From: a virus
IMG/VR virus record: IMGVR_UViG_3300048554_000260
Span: 1-35,168 of that record
Length of the DNA: 35,168 nucleotides
Reading direction: 5' to 3' (one strand)
Part shown: positions 30,512-35,168 of the stretch, one piece after another
Position numbering within the stretch: the first letter of the stretch is position 1
How the letters are laid out: each line of letters opens with the position of its first letter
The notes under the pieces: generated by a model
Databases searched by the model: none
What the model was told of the DNA's origin: nothing
Seen by the model: the letters and a program-made list of their open reading frames with translations, nothing else
Position numbers and translations under genes: made by a program

Positions 30512-31098
30512 GGTATTTCATCCTCCATAATTGGTATCGTATTACCCTTGTCCACAATATGCGTAATCTTTGCCTTCGGGAAGGACGAGAACGCTTCGTT
30601 CAAAAAGTCATCGCTAAACTCCTGCCGCACGATCCTTGCTGCATCCTCAAAGCTATACACGACCCAATCGGGATGCTTTACCCGTAGTTCTGCCACGCCT
30701 TCCATTGCAAAGCAGACGACTCTACCACTGTCCTCCATCGTCACGGCATATGCATGAGGAGGCAACGGCTCATGCCCTGCGCCCAGAGCTACCTGCTCCA
30801 ACTTATCCCACGCCTTCATAAGTTGCCCTGCCACCTGATGCGTCGCCACAACATTTTCCTCCGCCACAAATTTCTCGAGCGCCTCGTATGCCGCCCTAAA
30901 TCTTCCTGCAAGTTCTGGGTCCACGAGAGACGGCAGACTATCTCCCCACTTCCGCTCCATTTCCCTCGCCTTACGATCCAATGGCTCTAGCTGACCCCAC
31001 ACCCCTGCGGAGATCGGTTTACTCTGATCGCCATGCTTACTATCAAACGTCTTCCTATCTTTCGCCTTGCTTGCGCTCACCCTCCTTTTAGCTGCCAT
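30505..31098 (-). CDS. Early-unit protein, unknown
   Basis: 197 aa with GGAGGTG ribosome site. The basic N-terminus (AAKRRVSASKAKDRK) is probably flexible. The middle (40-110) is helical (FRAAYEALEKFVAEENVVATHQVAGQLMKAWDKLEQVA). The C-terminal half is alpha/beta (HAYAVTMEDSGRVVCFAMEGVAELRVKHPDWVVYSFEDAARIV), ending in an acidic EDEIPW. No domain recognised. It is first gene after the repeat-rich candidate origin and could be a replication or packaging accessory. Confidence 0.7.
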   Translation of the reverse strand: MAAKRRVSASKAKDRKTFDSKHGDQSKPISAGVWGQLEPLDRKAREMERKWGDSLPSLVDPELAGRFRAAYEALEKFVAEENVVATHQVAGQLMKAWDKLEQVALGAGHEPLPPHAYAVTMEDSGRVVCFAMEGVAELRVKHPDWVVYSFEDAARIVRQEFSDDFLNEAFSSFPKAKITHIVDKGNTIPIMEDEIPW

Positions 31099-31117
31099 GA
31101 AACTACACCTCCTCTTT

Positions 31118-31260
31118 TCCGCAGTTAAATCTAATACGTCCGAACTTACCGCCGCAGTTACGTATATATACGTAACAACTGCGGCGGAAGGTTTTTGACG
31201 TTATTTTCCGCACTTCTCGCAGTCTTCCGCACTTCAACTGCGGTAACTGCGGTAACACCA
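31118..31260. repeat. Iteron and palindrome cluster, candidate replication origin
   Basis: Between two early-unit genes. CCGCAGTTA at 31119-31127 and 31152-31160; inverse AACTGCGG at 31177-31184; tandem AACTGCGGT at 31236-31244 and 31245-31253. A 20-bp perfect palindrome GTTACGTATATATACGTAAC (31157-31176) is flanked by CCGCCGCA / TGCGGCGG arms with a small bulge. TTCCGCACTTC occurs twice, 19 bp apart (31206 and 31225). AT-rich core plus iterons is the usual design of theta origins bound by an initiator. No terminator function is evident. Confidence 0.55.
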
Positions 31261-31269
31261 AAACGCCCC

Positions 31270-31494
31270 TCAATGGATTGTCTCGCTACCGTTCAACGAC
31301 AGCTTGAGCATACGCTGCAAGTCTGCCATATTTCTGTTGGCATCGTGCGCCACATCCACCATCGCATCAAACAGGAGCACATACTGCATAACTGGTATCG
31401 GAGCCATCGGCTGATGTTCTTTCTCCCACACGATGCTCGCTTCCCCCGTATCATCGTTCCAGATGATCTCGGCAAGCTTGAGCCTGTTCTTCAT
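31270..31494 (-). CDS. Small early-unit protein, unknown
   Basis: 74 aa from ATG 31494; the frame is open upstream, but that part is a shadow of the next gene. Sequence KNRLKLAEIIWNDDTGEASI, then V-W-E-K-E-H-Q-P-M-A-P-I, then a helix VMQYVLLFDAMVDVAHDANRNMADLQRML. No domain recognised. It follows the nuclease-like gene with a 1-bp gap and borders the candidate origin. Confidence 0.65.
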   Translation of the reverse strand: MKNRLKLAEIIWNDDTGEASIVWEKEHQPMAPIPVMQYVLLFDAMVDVAHDANRNMADLQRMLKLSLNGSETIH

Positions 31495-31495
31495 G

Positions 31496-31933
31496 TTACT
31501 CACTGGCCAACTCCTTAAAGCATGACATGTCAAAGTAGACGACGGGCTCGATGTCCTGCGGATCTCCTCGCTGCATCGACCCACCCTGCGCGATACGCAA
31601 CGGCGCAATATGCGGAGGAAGCTTGCAGATGCCTGCCTTATCGCTCCACTGCACGGCCAAGTAGCACGGCAGCCCCGTCGTCTGAGTTAACTGGCTCGCC
31701 ATCATCACCTTGTACAGCGAGATCATGTACGTCGGATACTTGTGCATCGGCGTCTTCCTCTGCCGCATCTCCATAAACGCCCTCGCCATCCCGTCCAATC
31801 CGGTCAGCATATAATCTAGCGACAGCTTAATCGGCATCTTCACAAATTTATAGTTGTACTTGGCTTCGATTGTATCCGCGAGCCTCCTCTCGTTCTCACG
31901 ATCCTGCTCGGTCTCGTAAAGAGGTCTACCCAT
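31496..31933 (-). CDS. Possible PD-(D/E)XK-type nuclease
   Basis: 145 aa from ATG 31933. Contains E-R-R-L-A-D-T-I-E (15-23), L-D-Y-M-L with Asp40, F-M-E-M-R-Q-R-K with Glu55 and Arg57, then T-Y-M-I-S-L-Y-K (68-75) and L-A-V-Q-W-S-D-K. The E...D...E-x-R/K...helix order is that of small phage PD-(D/E)XK nucleases, but the usual E-x-K lysine is Arg here, so activity is uncertain. It lies in the replication unit, so a resolvase or repair role would fit. Confidence 0.55.
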   Translation of the reverse strand: MGRPLYETEQDRENERRLADTIEAKYNYKFVKMPIKLSLDYMLTGLDGMARAFMEMRQRKTPMHKYPTYMISLYKVMMASQLTQTTGLPCYLAVQWSDKAGICKLPPHIAPLRIAQGGSMQRGDPQDIEPVVYFDMSCFKELASE

Positions 31934-32192
31934 CGGATTTCTCCCTCTCGCCTTCCTGTAGCAGCTTGAGCTGCCTGATACGCCACGCCACAACCTCGAG
32001 GTCATCTGCCATGTTTTGCGTTATCACGCCGCTGAAGAGCGGCTTACGATCTCTGGCTGTTAGTGCCTCACCGGCGATTAATGCAAATGTGTGATCCTTC
32101 TTGGACAGCTCAAACGTCATGTGACCCACCTCGTAATGCTCACGGTCTGTGTCTGGGTGGCGACGTTTAGCTTTTACAGTGTGCGTGCTCAC
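31926..32192 (-). CDS. Small early-unit protein, unknown
   Basis: 88 aa: a basic start (TVKAKRRHPDTDREHYEVGH), beta stretch (MTFELSKKDHTFALIAGEALTARD), and a C-terminal helix (MADDLEVVAWRIRQLKLLQEGER). No domain recognised. It overlaps the helicase gene by ATGA and the next gene by 8 bp, so it is made together with the replication proteins. Confidence 0.65.
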   Translation of the reverse strand: MSTHTVKAKRRHPDTDREHYEVGHMTFELSKKDHTFALIAGEALTARDRKPLFSGVITQNMADDLEVVAWRIRQLKLLQEGEREKSDG

Positions 32193-34375
32193 AGCCCTGC
32201 CTCCTCACGGCTTATCCACTCGCCAACGACAACAACTGGAACCTCGCGCCCATCGCGCTTGCTCAGCCACGTCGAGTGCCGCAGTACGTCGGTCTCTAGC
32301 CACTTCTTGGCTACGGCTCGCACCTTCGCCTTCTCATGCTTCTTGTCCAAGTCTAGCTTAAGCACACTGGCCACGGCAACGCCGATCCAGTTCTTCGCCC
32401 TGACGTCTGACCGGTACGGCTCGTCGTTGCTTTCCGCCTCCCCGACTGCACGCTGAACCGCTAACGCATCCTTCGGCTTAATCCCGTCGAATAGATCTGG
32501 CATTGCAAACGACGTCGCCACGCCGACATACTCCCCGTTGGGTAGCTGCACCCCGACCATGCGACGGTACACGGCATGTGCGGCAGGCGGAGCTAGGTTT
32601 GCCTTACCGTCGTCAACTCTGAATATGCCGAGGCTATCCTGCTCGCTGACGCCGAGCTTCAGCGCATCTTCTTGACTAATCTTGTTAATGACCCTCGCAG
32701 CCCTCGCCGCCCCGATTAGCGAGCCGGCGCCCCTCACACTGTCTACCGTCGCCTCATCACCATTTGTCTTACGTATGTGATGCACCAAGCCGATACTACA
32801 GTCCGTCGCATCGCAGACACGCCGCACCGCAGAAACTGCCGCGTTCATTGCCACGTTATCGTTCTCGTTGATCTGATTCGCGCCAACCCATGGGTCGATA
32901 AACGTAACCCCGATTTTATGCTGCTCGATTTTTCGAATCATGTAGTCAACGAGCTCGTCATGCACCTCAATGCCGTCCCTTCCTTGGCTCGCAAACATAA
33001 TCTGCATGTCACGGCCTGCGTCTAAAAATAGCCTGCCTTCAACGTCTTCTGGCGCAATGTTAAAGTGTAGCATTGCGGCAACTAATCTACGCTGCATCTC
33101 CTCTAGAGGATCTTCGAGGTTCACGACCCAGACGTTACACTGCTCTCTCACCTCCTCGCCGAGCAATGGCTTACCGGTGGCAATGGCCAGAGCCTCGACG
33201 ATCTGCATCGACGTCTTGCCGACGCCTCCGGCAGACGCTAATACGCTGACGTTGGATCTAATGTAATGATTGCCATAGATCCAACGCCGCGCAGGGATCA
33301 ACTTCGGGTCGATCCAAGTGAAGGGCGTCGGCCACTGCCTCTCGGCCTCTAATGCCTCTTGCACTTCCTGTTCCACTGGTTTAGCTACCGCGAGCGCTTC
33401 ACGCAGCTTGGCCTCACCAACTTCGCGTAGGTAGTCGTTGGCGTCCTTGACGTTATCGACGCCAAGTGCGTTGAAGCGCACGACGTAGACGCTTGTAGAG
33501 CCGTCTCCACTGAGCACGTCTGACACGGCGTCTACGTTTAGATCTGGGTCGGCGCATATTGTAACGTCTGAGGCTCTTGGCACGTTGTATGTAGACATGC
33601 CGGCCTTGCCAAACGTACACACCACCGTCGCCTCGTCACGTACGCTTTGGCGTACGCTTAATGCATCCTCCGGCCCTTCTGTCAGTATAATCGCCTCACC
33701 ATCGCCAACGCGCATGACGTTGCCTGCCATCACGCCTCGGCTGTACTTACTGATGCCGTTGTGCTCTCGCTTACGCCCCTCGGGAGTGAGTAATACGCTT
33801 TGGATGCCCTGCACCTCACCTGATTCGTTCATCGCAGGAAAGATAATCGCAGGACCGTCGTACACGCTCGGGCTAAACCGCGCTATGTTTGTGGCGGAGC
33901 TTGCTCTGAGGCCACGGCTGTTAAGATATAGTAGCGCAGGTCTTACCGCATCCTTGTTTTCTCTGGTGATCGGTACGCTGCGCTCCCACGTCTCGCGTGC
34001 CTTCTTCATCTTGTCCTTGCGCGTCTCGTCGTCTCTGGCCAAAAGATCCGAAGACGCGAGCTTACTGATTAGGCGGTCGAACTCGCTCGCCGTGTACGGA
34101 ATAGCCTCCGAGTTTTCAAGCTTCTTCGGGTTATCTCCGCCACGCTTAAACCCTGATCCAATGGTCGCCTTTATCTCTGGCTCATTTAATCCGATTTGTT
34201 TGGCCGCCCCATGCAGATCCACAATGGCGGCGTCTAGTAATGCAGGCGCAAGGTGCGCGTGCCTTCCGAGCGTAAAGGCTGCCTTGTTTAGCACCTCATT
34301 ACGCCCTCCCTTCATGGCGTGCACAACGTCTCCCAAAACGCTCTCACGGACTTTCTGAAAATATGTTTCACTCAT
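32189..34375 (-). CDS. Toprim primase-RepA-type helicase fusion
   Basis: 728 aa. The N-terminal helical region (1-120) resembles that of phage/plasmid primases. The Toprim domain has A-I-I-L-T-E-G-P-E-D-A-L-S (228-240, Glu233) and C-A-D-P-D-L-N (274-280, Asp276/Asp278). The RecA-like domain has ASAGGVGKTSM (380-390, Walker A), V-W-V-V-N-L-E-D-P (415-423), V-T-F-I-D-P-W-V-G (Walker B) and LVHHIRKTNGDE (H-x-R-K sensor), all as in RepA hexameric helicases. It unwinds DNA and primes synthesis at the fork. With no polymerase on the genome it must recruit the host replisome. No zinc ribbon is seen at the N-terminus. Confidence 0.9.
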   Translation of the reverse strand: MSETYFQKVRESVLGDVVHAMKGGRNEVLNKAAFTLGRHAHLAPALLDAAIVDLHGAAKQIGLNEPEIKATIGSGFKRGGDNPKKLENSEAIPYTASEFDRLISKLASSDLLARDDETRKDKMKKARETWERSVPITRENKDAVRPALLYLNSRGLRASSATNIARFSPSVYDGPAIIFPAMNESGEVQGIQSVLLTPEGRKREHNGISKYSRGVMAGNVMRVGDGEAIILTEGPEDALSVRQSVRDEATVVCTFGKAGMSTYNVPRASDVTICADPDLNVDAVSDVLSGDGSTSVYVVRFNALGVDNVKDANDYLREVGEAKLREALAVAKPVEQEVQEALEAERQWPTPFTWIDPKLIPARRWIYGNHYIRSNVSVLASAGGVGKTSMQIVEALAIATGKPLLGEEVREQCNVWVVNLEDPLEEMQRRLVAAMLHFNIAPEDVEGRLFLDAGRDMQIMFASQGRDGIEVHDELVDYMIRKIEQHKIGVTFIDPWVGANQINENDNVAMNAAVSAVRRVCDATDCSIGLVHHIRKTNGDEATVDSVRGAGSLIGAARAARVINKISQEDALKLGVSEQDSLGIFRVDDGKANLAPPAAHAVYRRMVGVQLPNGEYVGVATSFAMPDLFDGIKPKDALAVQRAVGEAESNDEPYRSDVRAKNWIGVAVASVLKLDLDKKHEKAKVRAVAKKWLETDVLRHSTWLSKRDGREVPVVVVGEWISREEAGL

Positions 34376-34395
34376 CCTGTTTATCCCTGTTTAAT

Positions 34396-34447
34396 GCGAC
34401 GCCTCGTGGCAACCACTAAATGTGGAACTACGTTTACGAGGCGTCGC
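34396..34447. other. Strong 12-bp-stem hairpin upstream of primase gene
   Basis: GCGACGCCTCGT (34396-34407) is the exact inverse of ACGAGGCGTCGC (34436-34447). The 28-nt loop contains a second hairpin, CCAC / GTGG with loop TAAAT. It fills the 78-bp gap between the ssDNA-binding gene and the helicase-primase gene. No T-run follows on either strand, so it is not an ordinary terminator; it may be an RNA processing site, an attenuator or a priming signal. Confidence 0.75.
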
Positions 34448-34453
34448 TTGCCT

Positions 34454-35038
34454 CTAGTTAAAACCGAAATCGGTTTCAGTTGAGGCGGTCGGCGGAGCAC
34501 TTGGAGGAGTAGCCCCCACCGCAGCCGGAGGAGAACCAACAACCTCCGGTTTTGCTTCGGGCTTGTCGATCCATGTGCGGATGTTAAACCCAATGTCGTA
34601 TGACGTACCCTTGCCAACCACTACAGGCGTCGAACTGGTAACTTGTATTACCGGTATCTTGCCTGCGGCGAACTCGGGAGCCGTCTCAGCTTGGTTGTAC
34701 ACTTTGGCGATAAACTGACCCAAACCGTATGAATTACCGCTCATGGACGCCTCACGGCCGTCTGAGAGCCAACAGTCTACCTCAAAGCCTTGCTTATGGC
34801 TATCGCTAGGTCTTGGCGTTGACTGCGACGGGCTAGGCCACGCCTGCCAGTCTCTGACGCCGACATCAATATGCAGCCACCCGAAGGCAACGTTTTTGAT
34901 GTCGATGGCAAAACCCTTCTCCATATCAATAGGCTCGTCGCCTCCCTCGGCTTTCACCCACCACTTATTCTGTGGCAGATTTGAGCGAATAAAGTTTGAT
35001 GATGCGGTACTCTCCGCAGATCCAAATGAAATTGGCAT
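34454..35038 (-). CDS. Probable ssDNA-binding protein
   Basis: 194 aa with AAGGAG ribosome site. The N-terminal 140 residues are beta-rich with many aromatics (NKWWVKAEGG, FGWLHIDVGVRDWQAWPSPS, GFEVDCWLSDGR), fitting an OB fold. Then comes a Pro/Ala-rich linker (150-185) and an acidic-aromatic tip T-E-T-D-F-G-F-N. Fold, disordered linker and acid-aromatic tail are the plan of SSB proteins. It lies between the exonuclease (on the circle) and the helicase-primase. A recombination annealing protein is the alternative. Confidence 0.65.
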   Translation of the reverse strand: MPISFGSAESTASSNFIRSNLPQNKWWVKAEGGDEPIDMEKGFAIDIKNVAFGWLHIDVGVRDWQAWPSPSQSTPRPSDSHKQGFEVDCWLSDGREASMSGNSYGLGQFIAKVYNQAETAPEFAAGKIPVIQVTSSTPVVVGKGTSYDIGFNIRTWIDKPEAKPEVVGSPPAAVGATPPSAPPTASTETDFGFN

Positions 35039-35041
35039 ATG

Positions 35042-35168
35042 TGTCTCCTTGACTAGTTTGCCGAAAATTTAAAAGCATATGGCGGTATCTGGAGAGTTTG
35101 CAGCTCCCCGTAACCGTAACCCCATACGCCGCTCTTTTGCGCCGTCGCATATTGCTCAAGCGCGTACT
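35042..35168. repeat. Terminal direct repeat, right copy (circular-contig overlap)
   Basis: Exact copy of bases 1-127, the second writing of the circle's first bases. Count genes in this stretch once. Confidence 0.95.
35053..35168 (-). CDS. Repeated 3' end of the exonuclease gene (partial)
   Basis: Same bases as 12-127: the last 37 codons and the stop of the RecE/Cas4-like exonuclease, cut by the window end. Not a second gene; it shows that on the circle the exonuclease stop is 14 bp upstream of the ssDNA-binding gene start. Confidence 0.92.
   Translation of the reverse strand, partial: YALEQYATAQKSGVWGYGYGELQTLQIPPYAFKFSAN

Noticed and set aside
31150-31196. Palindrome plus TTTTT as a rightward terminator
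   Set aside because: No rightward gene is upstream to be terminated; the T-run is separated from the stem by GAAGG and the palindrome sits in an iteron cluster.
31118-31260. Repeat cluster as a CRISPR array
   Set aside because: Repeat units are 8-11 bp with no regular spacers and both orientations; does not fit an array.
33585-34358. Rightward 257-codon open frame
   Set aside because: Lies wholly antisense to the helicase-primase gene, has no ribosome site and a composition typical of a reverse-strand shadow.

Overview
This window is a complete circularised phage genome, most likely a small podovirus from an aquatic, probably marine, habitat. Bases 1-127 are repeated exactly at 35042-35168, so the sequence is one 35,041-bp circle (or circularly permuted/redundant molecule) with its first 127 bases written twice. 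I see no rRNA, tRNA, integrase, DNA polymerase or RNA polymerase gene. The podovirus reading rests on a P22/SU10-like head-neck set (portal, scaffold, SU10-type capsid protein, adaptor, P22 gp10-like protein), several internal-virion-type proteins, and no tape measure or sheath gene. A GTA-type holin and several small families common in marine phages point to a marine, possibly alphaproteobacterial, host; this is inference.

Layout on the circle. (1) Leftward early/replication/packaging unit: it starts at a promoter-operator at 1802-1831 and runs through a zinc-finger protein, a 54-aa ribbon-helix-helix-like protein, a RuvC-like resolvase and a RecE/Cas4-like exonuclease. It crosses the contig ends into a probable ssDNA-binding protein, a Toprim primase-RepA-type helicase fusion, three small genes including a possible nuclease, a repeat-rich gap at 31.12-31.26 kb (candidate origin), further small genes, TerS, a 332-bp non-coding gap, and TerL (ends 28163). 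(2) Rightward lysis unit, 1881-4648: nine tightly overlapping genes including an EF-hand membrane protein, a GTA-type holin, a spanin-like protein and a GH19 endolysin. (3) Leftward accessory unit, 6097-4645: small zinc-finger, HTH, exported and HNH proteins. (4) Leftward late unit, 26852-6571, about 20 kb: five small, mostly basic proteins, then a possible virion enzyme, portal, scaffold, capsid, adaptor, fibres, gp10-like protein and three internal virion proteins. It is bracketed by leftward intrinsic terminators at 26902-26929 and 6150-6186. (5) Rightward island, 27082-28166: a small early-type gene, a structured leader or terminator, and an HNH endonuclease gene that looks mobile.

The most interesting regulatory signal is the element GTTAAC-N5-GTTAAC. 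It occurs at four intergenic places (1416-1432, 1815-1831, 6121-6137, 27032-27048), always by the start of a non-late transcription unit. At 1394-1432 a third half-site is kept in the same 11-bp phase and overlaps the ribosome-binding site of the 54-aa ribbon-helix-helix-like gene. Two sites belong to nearly identical promoter-operator-RBS cassettes on opposite strands. I infer a phage-encoded regulon that co-controls the early, accessory and perhaps lysis units. Other notable items are the candidate origin at 31.12-31.26 kb, a 12-bp-stem hairpin beside the primase gene, an EF-hand in a lysis-cassette membrane protein, and six genes of 37-54 aa hidden between larger ones.
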